From a virus, in the IMG/VR virus record IMGVR_UViG_3300027778_000007, positions 1 to 33,153 of that record: a stretch of DNA of 33,153 nucleotides, one strand, 5' to 3'. A program made the position numbers and the translations under genes. Under the pieces are notes generated by a model. It was given only the letters and a program-made list of their open reading frames with translations. It made no database searches and had not been told where the DNA came from. Shown here in pieces: positions 22,592-30,104 of the stretch (within the stretch, counting starts at the first letter, position 1; every line of letters begins with the position of its first letter).

Positions 22592-22644
22592 AATGTAGTA
22601 CAATAATCGTAACTTAAAGCTTTATTAACAACGAGGTAGTATGT

Positions 22645-23625
22645 ATGTCTGAACTTATGGTCATTGGTTGTGGTGGTACCGGCATCAACATCATGAAAGA
22701 TATGATCGATGCACCGGGGACTCGTATTCTGAAAGAAGCACAGTACCTGGCATTCGACAGTTCTGATAGCAACAGCTCTGATGGTAAATTCGAAGTGTTG
22801 CACATGAACTCTGCTAAGAACCCCGGTCAGAAAGCACAGGGTTCTGGTAAAGACGTTACCCTGAACTTTGAAAACCATGCGCCGTTTATTGCTGAATCTT
22901 TCAAAGTACGCAAGCCAGGTAAATTCTGCATCGTGATCATGTCGGTCGCTGGCGGTACAGGTTCAGGCCAGGGCTTCGCAGTTCTGCGTTATCTGTTGAG
23001 CCGTGGCATTCCAACCGTCGGTCTGTTTGTGCAGGATCACACATCTCTGGTTGAGCGTCGCAACTCTACCAAGATCATGCTGTCGATCTCTAACCAGGTG
23101 CAAGAGCGTTTCCTGGGCAAAGTCATTCCGCACGTACGCATCATCAACGATGAACGTACTCGCCGCGAAATCAACGACGAAGCTGTTCTGAATCTGAATT
23201 ACCTCAGCCTGTTCCTGACTGAGTCAAATGAAGAGCTGGACTTTGAAGATATTTCAAACACTCTGCAATACTCTAAAGTTACCGGCCTGCCGCCAGCGCT
23301 GTCTGAAATCAACTTCCTGACCGACAAAGCAATCGATACCTATACGGGTAAACCGCCGGTGTCATTTGCGACCCTGTTTGATCATCGCGACAATGCGCGC
23401 CCGCTGTTCAAAGATGCAGCCTATCGTGCAACCGGCGTAATCAATCCGGACAACAATCCGCCGAAAGCTGACGTCGTTGTAATGATGCTGGATCACGGCG
23501 AAGCAGTGCAGAAGTTGAAGATTGAACTGGAAGAGCTGGATAGTGCTCAACAGAAAGCCAAATCAACTTTCGTTAAGCAGGAAGACCTCTCTTCTAATGC
23601 CGATGACAGTGGTTTTGACTTCTAA
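22645..23625 (+). CDS. phuZ: PhuZ-type phage tubulin
   Basis: A 326-residue tubulin/FtsZ-family GTPase. In phiKZ-like phages this protein forms a dynamic spindle that centres the phage nucleus and carries capsids to it. The N-terminal VIGCGGTGINIMKDM is the first nucleotide-binding loop, and AGGTGSGQGF (about residues 95-104) is the tubulin signature G-box. The C-terminal tail is acidic (EDLSSNADDSGFDF), as in PhuZ, where it supports polymerisation. The length matches PhuZ rather than FtsZ. The ATG at 22645 follows ACGAGG; the ATG four bases earlier is out of frame. Codons are highly biased, which suits abundant expression. It has its own promoter and terminator. Confidence 0.93.
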   Translation: MSELMVIGCGGTGINIMKDMIDAPGTRILKEAQYLAFDSSDSNSSDGKFEVLHMNSAKNPGQKAQGSGKDVTLNFENHAPFIAESFKVRKPGKFCIVIMSVAGGTGSGQGFAVLRYLLSRGIPTVGLFVQDHTSLVERRNSTKIMLSISNQVQERFLGKVIPHVRIINDERTRREINDEAVLNLNYLSLFLTESNEELDFEDISNTLQYSKVTGLPPALSEINFLTDKAIDTYTGKPPVSFATLFDHRDNARPLFKDAAYRATGVINPDNNPPKADVVVMMLDHGEAVQKLKIELEELDSAQQKAKSTFVKQEDLSSNADDSGFDF

Positions 23626-23646
23626 TTAATAAATACTAAAATCAAT

Positions 23647-23674
23647 ATACTACTAGGGGAAACCCTAGTAGTAT
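23647..23674 (+). terminator. Intrinsic terminator of phuZ
   Basis: A perfect 12-bp stem ATACTACTAGGG/CCCTAGTAGTAT with a GAAA loop, followed by TATTTTTTTTC. Confidence 0.92.
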
Positions 23675-23704
23675 TATTTTTTTCATTCAAATGAGGTCAT
23701 ACAC

Positions 23705-23998
23705 GTGTCTAGATCGTTCCTTGTTGAATTATCTCGGTTGGGTCTTAGTGATCCTATGAGTCAATCAGATAAACCCGTAGAACGTGACAGGCAACGTTTT
23801 CTATTGTGCCGGGGTTTAGAAGATTTAGGTTTTACTATCGAAAACAATGTTTCTGCGGGTACTTTGACGCCATACGAAGAGATGGTGCTGAATACTTTAT
23901 CAGAAACGCTGACTAATAACGCTTTAGGTGTACCTTCCGATGCTCTCGTCCGCATCGTTCCTTTGGGTAATACCTTCAGGGTCTTGTTCTTATTCTAA
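23705..23998 (+). CDS. Small hypothetical protein, 97 residues (GTG start)
   Basis: This opens a chain of small genes after phuZ. The start is a GTG preceded by GAGG. The protein ends in a hydrophobic strand (NTFRVLFLF), an ending resembled by several later members of the chain. The middle contains a helix (YEEMVLNTLSETLTNNALG). No family is recognised. Confidence 0.7.
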   Translation: MSRSFLVELSRLGLSDPMSQSDKPVERDRQRFLLCRGLEDLGFTIENNVSAGTLTPYEEMVLNTLSETLTNNALGVPSDALVRIVPLGNTFRVLFLF

Positions 23999-24013
23999 GA
24001 GGCACTACCGCAC

Positions 24014-24538
24014 ATGCTATATCCAATCCACACCATTGACCTTCTTTATTATAGAAAGATGTTCGCTCACCTCAACGAGCGAGCCAATCAAAATAAAGAA
24101 GAGGACGATAAACTGAGCAGAAACTTTGTGATGTCATTCGTCGAACGCGCTTTTGCATTTGTGGAAGAGGTGTATAACAGCAACAACTCATTCCACCTGG
24201 ACGGTTTACAACAGACCATGGATGAAGTAAGTTTTGCGGGTAATCTGGTTCAGTATGTCGAGGATGAAGTTTCCAAGCTTCGGGAGAAAGCGCTTAAGGC
24301 TGGCTGGGATCCTCGCATCAAAATCAAGGTTACCGAACGCCGTATTGCCTCTGCTGAACAGATCCTGCTTTATACCATGGACTTGGAGGCGACAGCGGAA
24401 GCTATGGCCGAAGAACCGGTCGAAGAAATTTATGACAGTGCATTCACTGAAAAAGAAGTTATCGACAACCCGACCGCGGATCAAATAAATGTCTGGTTCG
24501 ACCTCCAACAAACCAAGAAGGCTGCAGAAGACGCTTGA
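24014..24538 (+). CDS. Hypothetical helical acidic protein, 174 residues
   Basis: A helical, charged protein (LSRNFVMSFVERAFAFVEEV) with a strongly acidic C-terminal third (EAMAEEPVEEIYDSAFTEKE). GAGG lies about ten bases before the ATG. Its last 50 bases overlap the next gene. No known family is recognised. Confidence 0.7.
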   Translation: MLYPIHTIDLLYYRKMFAHLNERANQNKEEDDKLSRNFVMSFVERAFAFVEEVYNSNNSFHLDGLQQTMDEVSFAGNLVQYVEDEVSKLREKALKAGWDPRIKIKVTERRIASAEQILLYTMDLEATAEAMAEEPVEEIYDSAFTEKEVIDNPTADQINVWFDLQQTKKAAEDA

Positions 24539-24881
24539 CCTTCGATCGTTCGACAAAGTAATAGAAGACGAGTTGTCACGGCGCATTGCTACCGCCCACG
24601 GCACAACACAGTCGGTCTATTTCCTGCCAGCTCTCTATCAGCGCCTTGCAAATGAACTCTCCTACTATAAAGGAACGTTCTACTGCGCTCAGCGTTATGA
24701 CACCAAAGCTTTCCGCACTGCCTATGACTTCGATGATCAAAATGAAATTATTGATGAACTGGGATGCGAATTAAGTATGCGGTTGTGTGCGATGTTGGGG
24801 GTGCCGCGAATAGAGCACGGCGTGCGCATTGAATTTATTACGCACAACCAGTGGCTGATTAACTATCTTGAGGAGTATTGA
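24489..24881 (+). CDS. Hypothetical protein, 130 residues, overlapping start
   Basis: The ORF begins at an ATG inside the end of gene 24014 and has no clear ribosome site; a later non-ATG start near 24520, behind AAGAAGG, is possible. The protein is soluble and ends HGVRIEFITHNQWLINYLEE, sharing the strand-like V-R-I-x-F-I pattern with neighbours. Its TGA overlaps the next ATG (TGATG). Confidence 0.65.
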   Translation: MSGSTSNKPRRLQKTLDLRSFDKVIEDELSRRIATAHGTTQSVYFLPALYQRLANELSYYKGTFYCAQRYDTKAFRTAYDFDDQNEIIDELGCELSMRLCAMLGVPRIEHGVRIEFITHNQWLINYLEEY

Positions 24882-25195
24882 TGATCACTCAAAATCTGTA
24901 TGTTGGAAAATTGATCTCCGCCATTAACCAATTCGTTTTAGCTGAAGATGTTGAAGAAGACATCTGCGATTGGGGTGAATGGATGGTGAGTTATGCAATG
25001 GATTGCGCGCGAGCAAATATCGCACCCGATTACCACGGTAAGCTCCTGGGTATCGCCGGTGCTGACTTTGCTGATATCATCATGGCGGAACATGGCGGGG
25101 ATTTTAAACTGATCGAATTGAACGAGAGAATTATGCGCGGGCATTACTTCGACTATGCCGTCACCTCTCTGGGGATCACGTTCATAGGACATTAA
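24881..25195 (+). CDS. Small hypothetical protein, 104 residues
   Basis: The start is ATG 24881, six bases after GAGGAG and overlapping the previous stop. The protein is acidic (AEDVEEDICDWGEWMVSYAM) and ends VTSLGITFIGH, like others in the chain. Function unknown. The next gene follows after one base. Confidence 0.7.
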   Translation: MITQNLYVGKLISAINQFVLAEDVEEDICDWGEWMVSYAMDCARANIAPDYHGKLLGIAGADFADIIMAEHGGDFKLIELNERIMRGHYFDYAVTSLGITFIGH

Positions 25196-25196
25196 T

Positions 25197-25502
25197 ATGT
25201 TAACGAACCGTTTAGTTAGCGTACTCAACCTGGTGCGTGATCTTAATCTCGCACTGGGTGATGAAACCGGTGAAGACGTGTTGTGTAGTCTGGTGGGTCA
25301 AATGGTGCACAGTCGCAACGTTGATCTCGATGACTACTTTAAACCGTTCTTCCAGGAAGAGTGGGTGCGTCGCAAAGTACTTATGGAGCTGGGACCACGA
25401 TTGAATACCCTGGCTTACCAAATTAACGCAGTAAAGGAAAAGTTTACTGTGAACTCTTACAGTGTTAGCAATTTAGGAGCGACCCTTTATGGTGAGCAAT
25501 AA
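25197..25502 (+). CDS. Small hypothetical protein, 101 residues
   Basis: The ATG lies one base after the previous stop; AGGAC lies upstream. The protein is helical (LTNRLVSVLNLVRDLNLALG) and ends with a strand-like segment (YSVSNLGATLYGEQ). It overlaps the next gene by 14 bases. No family is recognised. Confidence 0.7.
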   Translation: MLTNRLVSVLNLVRDLNLALGDETGEDVLCSLVGQMVHSRNVDLDDYFKPFFQEEWVRRKVLMELGPRLNTLAYQINAVKEKFTVNSYSVSNLGATLYGEQ

Positions 25503-25794
25503 AAGACGTCAAGACATCAGCATCGGTTTCCCTGTCAACACTGACCTCGACGACCTGGTGTTCCACTACTCCGCACTGTTTTCAGCTCACGGCGTTAAAC
25601 ACACTCTGCCACCGTGTACCAGTCCGCACAAAAAGCTGACCAATGCGGTGAAGGAATCACAAGAGCGTTTGCTGCGTGATTTCCAGATGGTGAACGACCA
25701 TATCTATGGTTGGAAAAACGAACCGATGGACGTGGAAGTGAAAGACATGAAGGTGGCCGGCAATTCTGTGCGAATCAGTTTTATCATCGGATAA
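25489..25794 (+). CDS. Small hypothetical protein, 101 residues
   Basis: The start overlaps the end of gene 25197 and follows TAGGAG. The C-terminus (MKVAGNSVRISFIIG) has the clearest V-R-I-x-F-I ending of the chain, similar to GVRIEFITHN in 24489 and NTFRVLFLF in 23705. Function unknown. Confidence 0.7.
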   Translation: MVSNKRRQDISIGFPVNTDLDDLVFHYSALFSAHGVKHTLPPCTSPHKKLTNAVKESQERLLRDFQMVNDHIYGWKNEPMDVEVKDMKVAGNSVRISFIIG

Positions 25795-25800
25795 CACACC

Positions 25801-26133
25801 ATGCAATACACGCTCCTTAACGACACCGGGCTTTGTTACTTAAAGCTGTGGGAGTTGCTTAAAGACGACGACTTCTTACTGGACATGCCGCTTCAGTACG
25901 TTAAGGAAGATTGGTTCTACCAGCAACTCGATATGGCCATCGAGAGAGCCGTTTACCACAATGAATCATCTCCTCTGTATGAGACGATTCTGATGCCAGT
26001 TAAACACCTAACTGAAAGTGGTGTGGCGTTAGTAGAACCCACGTTGTCTTTGCATCTTTCCTATCCATTGAAAGTAGGCGATTCTGTTATCAACTTCCCC
26101 TACATTCGTTATACCATCACCCTTCTCACTTAA
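25801..26133 (+). CDS. Small hypothetical protein, 110 residues
   Basis: An acidic protein that starts six bases after the previous stop. It ends with a strand-rich segment (VGDSVINFPYIRYTITLLT) resembling neighbours in position and pattern. No family is recognised and no membrane segment is likely. Confidence 0.7.
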   Translation: MQYTLLNDTGLCYLKLWELLKDDDFLLDMPLQYVKEDWFYQQLDMAIERAVYHNESSPLYETILMPVKHLTESGVALVEPTLSLHLSYPLKVGDSVINFPYIRYTITLLT

Positions 26134-26144
26134 TAGGAGCATCA

Positions 26145-26561
26145 ATGATCACCGTAAACGAAGGTGACATCGTTGACTTCAGTTTGATGACCGACACGGT
26201 TCTCGGAGGTAAACGCACAGGTGTTACTGTGGCAGTTCCTCCGATGAACTACAGTGCGGCCACTCGACTGGATCCCGAGCTTAACAACAAGCACAAAAAC
26301 ATGTTCCCTTTCTTCCGAGACAAGGTGGACAATGTTGATGATCCTGCGAAGTACAAATACTTTGCAGTTGAGAACGCCAACGGTGTTTTAGAAGTCATTG
26401 GTGTTCCCTGGGTCATGGATACCACGTACAAACCTATTCTCACACGTGAGGTTACGTTTGTTGTGCATAACTTCCGCGAAGAGTGGCGCGGCACGATTCA
26501 GACAATGCTCAAGAATCTCGGTGCCAACTTTACTACGCTGGATAGCACAGACGTTAAATAA
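26145..26561 (+). CDS. Hypothetical protein, 138 residues
   Basis: The last member of the post-phuZ chain, with AGGAG before the ATG. The protein is beta-rich at its N-terminus (VNEGDIVDFSLMTDTVLGG) and ends with a helix (EEWRGTIQTMLKNLGA). Function unknown. A strong terminator follows at 26578-26607. Confidence 0.75.
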   Translation: MITVNEGDIVDFSLMTDTVLGGKRTGVTVAVPPMNYSAATRLDPELNNKHKNMFPFFRDKVDNVDDPAKYKYFAVENANGVLEVIGVPWVMDTTYKPILTREVTFVVHNFREEWRGTIQTMLKNLGANFTTLDSTDVK

Positions 26562-26577
26562 ATAAAGGTAATAATTT

Positions 26578-26607
26578 ACTGCTATTCCCATGGTAGGGAA
26601 TAGCAGT
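26578..26607 (+). terminator. Intrinsic terminator
   Basis: A perfect 12-bp stem ACTGCTATTCCC/GGGAATAGCAGT with a six-base loop, followed by TCATACTTTTATTTTTTT. It separates the small-gene chain from the polymerase gene. Confidence 0.9.
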
Positions 26608-26638
26608 TCATACTTTTATTTTTTTCTCTGAGGTATTT

Positions 26639-28720
26639 GTGGAAACAACAATTAATCCATTTAAAAATGCCGACTATACCGCAGATCGAGATTTTCTTAA
26701 ATTCTATCACGAACAGATCGCCTATTACCTTTCCCATCATTATAAAACATCATCAGCAAAAATGCTGAAGTGGGTGAAGCATGTCTTCAAGGTAAACCAT
26801 AACGGATTCAGAGAGGTCAAATTTAAAGTACTTGAGAAAAACAAGTACGGTGACCGTGAAATCAAAGTTAAAGGCGCTCGGGAATTCTTCGCCGGTGTAG
26901 AGGAAAAGAATCTGCACTTGAGTCCATCGTTTGTTGGTTACACTAACTACGATGAGTGTCCGTCGGTTAACGCCCTGGGTACCGAAAAGTACATTGCAGA
27001 TCGCGGCAAATATAAGAAGCTGCGTAGCAAGGCGAGTCTTGAGAAAGACGACTACGGCTATAAAACGTATAACGAAATCCAGAACGCCTTGAAGATCTTT
27101 AACAACGCGCAGTCTGGAGCGATGTCATCTAACGGTACACCGATTCGTAACAAGTCGGGGCATACCACGTTAACCAGTACCTGTCGTACGGTAACGTCAA
27201 CCGTGAACTTAATGAATGAACGTCTGTTGAACGGTAACCGACTCTTCATTAACTATAAGAAAACATTGCAGCACATGGTGGCAGTGCTACGATCAACGAA
27301 CTTCCCGAAACTGCTTGCGGTCATGGAGCGGTTGAAGATGGTTCACGCCACCGTAGATCAAGTCATGGATATGATCTACCGTTGCACCAAGTACTACTGG
27401 AGCAACAAAGAGAACTACGAGAAGCTGCGTAACTTCGTGGAGATGTTGAATCCAGAAGAGCGCACAGCCATCCTGTGTGTTGGTGACCTGCAAGGGTTGT
27501 TTGTAACCAACCACGGTGTGATTCGTGAGTTCCTGGATGACTGGATGAAAGTACCGGAGATCCCTGAGGGTAAAACCAAAGACGACTTCGTTGCACCAGC
27601 GGATGGTGATTACTATACGCTGTGTATCACCAAGATCGGGCAGGAGAGTTCTAAACTTGAAATCAATGCGTTGAACCAGTGGCATCTCGAAGTTGAGAAG
27701 AAGTGGTTTGATTTCATTGAAGTGTTCTTCAAGACCAAAACGGCGGTGAGTGATGTTTACTCGGTAACCGAGATGGTGCGTGAAGCGGTACTGACCTCAG
27801 ATACTGACTCCTCTATTTATAGTGCGGATGATGTCTGTAACATGTACGGCGGAACACCAGAAGCCATGATCGTGTTGAACGGTGTGTTGACGTACTTCAT
27901 TCGCTTAATGGCGATTCACCAGCACGCACAGCTCAGCAAGAACATGAACGTCTCGGATTGTAACCTGTATAACTTGAACATGAAGAACGAGTACCTGTTC
28001 GGTTCATACGTTACAACACTGATGTCCAAGCACTACTACGCAACGCAGTTGATGCAAGAAGGCGTAATGCACTCCAAGATCAAGATGGAGATCAAGGGTG
28101 TTCATTTACGTTCGTCGAAGGTGGCCAAGGTTATTAAAGACTTTGCGCACAAGCTCATGCGTGACATCCTGGATGTTATCTATAACAAACAGAAGATGGA
28201 TGCCTCTATTCTGATGCACAACGTAGCAGAACTGGAGCGAGTCGTTATCGACGGTATCAACGCAGGGGATTGGGTGTGGCTCAGCAAACAAACCATCAAA
28301 GATAAGGAAGTGTATTCCAATCCAGAAGGCAGCGTGTACCAGTACCATGAACTGTGGGAAGAGGTATTTGCTGACAAGTACGGTGCGGCACCACCAATCC
28401 CGTATGTTGGGGTTAAGGTGAACACAGACTTGACAACGAAGGCGCGTTTGGAAGAGTACCTGACAGCATTGGGTGATTGTGAAATCAAACATCGCTTGAA
28501 GGCATACTTGGAAGCGAAAGGTCAGGATAAGTTAACGACGTTCTACGTTCCTGTTGACAACCTCTTGACAATCCACACCATTCCAGAGGAGATCATTAAA
28601 GGTACAGACACTCGTCGTATCGTGAAGCAGAACTTGAAATCTGTGTACGCGGTATTGGAGTCTGCTGGTCTTTATGTCGCCAACAAGAACATCACCCGTC
28701 TGGTGTCAGACGAACACTAA
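26639..28720 (+). CDS. Family B DNA polymerase, C-terminal catalytic part (split)
   Basis: A 693-residue protein carrying the late motifs of family B polymerases. A motif B-like segment QNALKIFNNAQSGAMSS has Lys152, Asn156 and Gly160. Motif C is SDTDSSIY (387-394) with two catalytic Asp residues. A KKRY-like SKHYYATQLMQEG (463-475) and MEIKGVHLRSS, matching the KG-v-x-x-R motif (483-493), follow in the right order. Motif A and the exonuclease domain are absent, so they must be encoded by another gene. Motifs B and C are about 230 residues apart, far more than usual, so a large insertion is present. The GTG start follows CTGAGG by six bases. It should act with its missing partner at the phage replication site. 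Confidence 0.85.
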   Translation: METTINPFKNADYTADRDFLKFYHEQIAYYLSHHYKTSSAKMLKWVKHVFKVNHNGFREVKFKVLEKNKYGDREIKVKGAREFFAGVEEKNLHLSPSFVGYTNYDECPSVNALGTEKYIADRGKYKKLRSKASLEKDDYGYKTYNEIQNALKIFNNAQSGAMSSNGTPIRNKSGHTTLTSTCRTVTSTVNLMNERLLNGNRLFINYKKTLQHMVAVLRSTNFPKLLAVMERLKMVHATVDQVMDMIYRCTKYYWSNKENYEKLRNFVEMLNPEERTAILCVGDLQGLFVTNHGVIREFLDDWMKVPEIPEGKTKDDFVAPADGDYYTLCITKIGQESSKLEINALNQWHLEVEKKWFDFIEVFFKTKTAVSDVYSVTEMVREAVLTSDTDSSIYSADDVCNMYGGTPEAMIVLNGVLTYFIRLMAIHQHAQLSKNMNVSDCNLYNLNMKNEYLFGSYVTTLMSKHYYATQLMQEGVMHSKIKMEIKGVHLRSSKVAKVIKDFAHKLMRDILDVIYNKQKMDASILMHNVAELERVVIDGINAGDWVWLSKQTIKDKEVYSNPEGSVYQYHELWEEVFADKYGAAPPIPYVGVKVNTDLTTKARLEEYLTALGDCEIKHRLKAYLEAKGQDKLTTFYVPVDNLLTIHTIPEEIIKGTDTRRIVKQNLKSVYAVLESAGLYVANKNITRLVSDEH

Positions 28721-28740
28721 AACAAACATAATACTATGTG

Positions 28741-28765
28741 TAGCTACTGGCATTGCCAGTAGCTA
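28741..28765. terminator. Bidirectional intrinsic terminator
   Basis: A perfect 10-bp stem TAGCTACTGG/CCAGTAGCTA with a CATTG loop lies between the convergent polymerase gene (+) and gene 28770-29861 (-). Confidence 0.85.
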
Positions 28766-28769
28766 TTAT

Positions 28770-29861
28770 TTATGCGTTTATCAGGTCAAGTTGTTTTAAC
28801 AATGCCAAAGCGTGCTTACGGAATTTCGGATCATCAATCTGTTTCCAACGACTTTCTACCAGCGGAACGAACTGTTTAATCATGCCCGACGTACTGTCTG
28901 GTGTATAACTGAGCTCATTACACAATGCAAAGTAAATCTGGTAATACTTCACCGCATTGAGTTCGAACCCCCAGATACGGTTAGGGCTGTAGCTGAGATC
29001 GTACTGACCAACATCAAAGAACCCTACTAACTCACGGGTCATTTCAGTGTCGAGGTAGGACTTTAACAACAGGTTGGTTTTCCACGTACTGGTTTTCAAC
29101 GCCTTGACATAATAACCCAGCATGTCGAGTAATTGATCACGAACGCCCACCACAGTGAAGTCCACACCTTCACCTAACAGCAGATCACTGTAACCCGCAC
29201 GATTAACGATATGTTCGTGCAGCGCGTTGAAGTAGGCGAGCTGATTGTGTTGGATCCCAAACTTCGGTGTAACCACGTTAGCCAGGAAATGATGAATACC
29301 ATGACCGTCATATTTTGGATCGTTCATGTACATCCACCAACCCACCGCTAACTCTACAATGTTAAGCCCGATATAGGCAAAGTCATTGCTGTAGTCAAAC
29401 GTCTGTTGTCTTTCACGTTCACCACTTGGATTGTAGCTCCAGGTAGTAATAGTGGAATAAACAGGAACCAGTGGGTCGAGATCATTTAGCGTGAGTTTCT
29501 TTAAGTCACGATTATTTTCTAACAGGCAGAACGATTCTGTACAGCCACCGTAGAAGATGACGTCACGGTGAGAACTTTCTCTGTTGTTATCAGAAATAAT
29601 CTTAAAAGCAGAACACAGTGACCGGCTGCGGAACTTGGCATAGATCGTTACATACTCTAAGGTCCACGTGGGGTCAATGGCTAATGTCTGCAACAACCCT
29701 ACCAGCATGTTCTGGTTAAATAAGTTCAGGTTCTTTTCACTAATGCGCTTCCACATCTGACGGACGTTGTAGTCGTTATTACGTACAAGGTTATTAATCA
29801 GCGGGTAACGCATTGGGGAAAGTCGTAAACTTACGGAAGTATCGACTAAGATAGTTTTCAT
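28770..29861 (-). CDS. Hypothetical protein, 363 residues
   Basis: A lone minus-strand gene. The protein is soluble and helical, rich in Leu, Tyr and Trp (LNIVELAVGWWMYMNDPKYD, NAVKYYQIYFALCNEL). No catalytic motif, signal peptide or membrane segment is seen, and no clear ribosome site precedes ATG 29861. It is transcribed away from the probable shell gene across a 243-base gap. A virion or replication role cannot be told apart from sequence. Confidence 0.7.
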   Translation of the reverse strand: MKTILVDTSVSLRLSPMRYPLINNLVRNNDYNVRQMWKRISEKNLNLFNQNMLVGLLQTLAIDPTWTLEYVTIYAKFRSRSLCSAFKIISDNNRESSHRDVIFYGGCTESFCLLENNRDLKKLTLNDLDPLVPVYSTITTWSYNPSGERERQQTFDYSNDFAYIGLNIVELAVGWWMYMNDPKYDGHGIHHFLANVVTPKFGIQHNQLAYFNALHEHIVNRAGYSDLLLGEGVDFTVVGVRDQLLDMLGYYVKALKTSTWKTNLLLKSYLDTEMTRELVGFFDVGQYDLSYSPNRIWGFELNAVKYYQIYFALCNELSYTPDSTSGMIKQFVPLVESRWKQIDDPKFRKHALALLKQLDLINA

Positions 29862-29981
29862 AATTTTTTACCAGCATTACCTATTATATGTACACACATG
29901 CGGGCAACCGTGTGAATCCGGGGTCACCACGCATATTTCGTTATTTACATAACATTTTGCATGTCCCAAAAATATTTCAAG

Positions 29982-29998
29982 TCTACATTACTTGAGTG
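29982..29998 (+). promoter_or_regulatory. Early-type phage promoter motif, before probable chmA
   Basis: TCTACATTACTTGAGTG differs at three positions from the phuZ copy and is preceded by the same TTTCAAG. It lies about 106 bases before ATG 30105, giving a long leader. A capsid gene would be expected to have a late promoter, so this supports an early gene product. Confidence 0.72.
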
Positions 29999-30045
29999 TA
30001 TAAACCATAATGATATTTCATTGACTGCATATCTTATTGTGTTTC

Positions 30046-30059
30046 TACATTCGAATGTA
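30046..30059. repeat. Perfect 14-base palindrome in the leader
   Basis: TACATTCGAATGTA is its own complement. It lies between the promoter motif and ATG 30105. It could be an operator for a dimeric regulator or an RNA hairpin affecting the leader of the most strongly codon-biased gene here. Confidence 0.55.
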
Positions 30060-30104
30060 ACAAGAAACCTTTAAATAATCCAAAGTAAATAATGGAGAAG
30101 TAAA

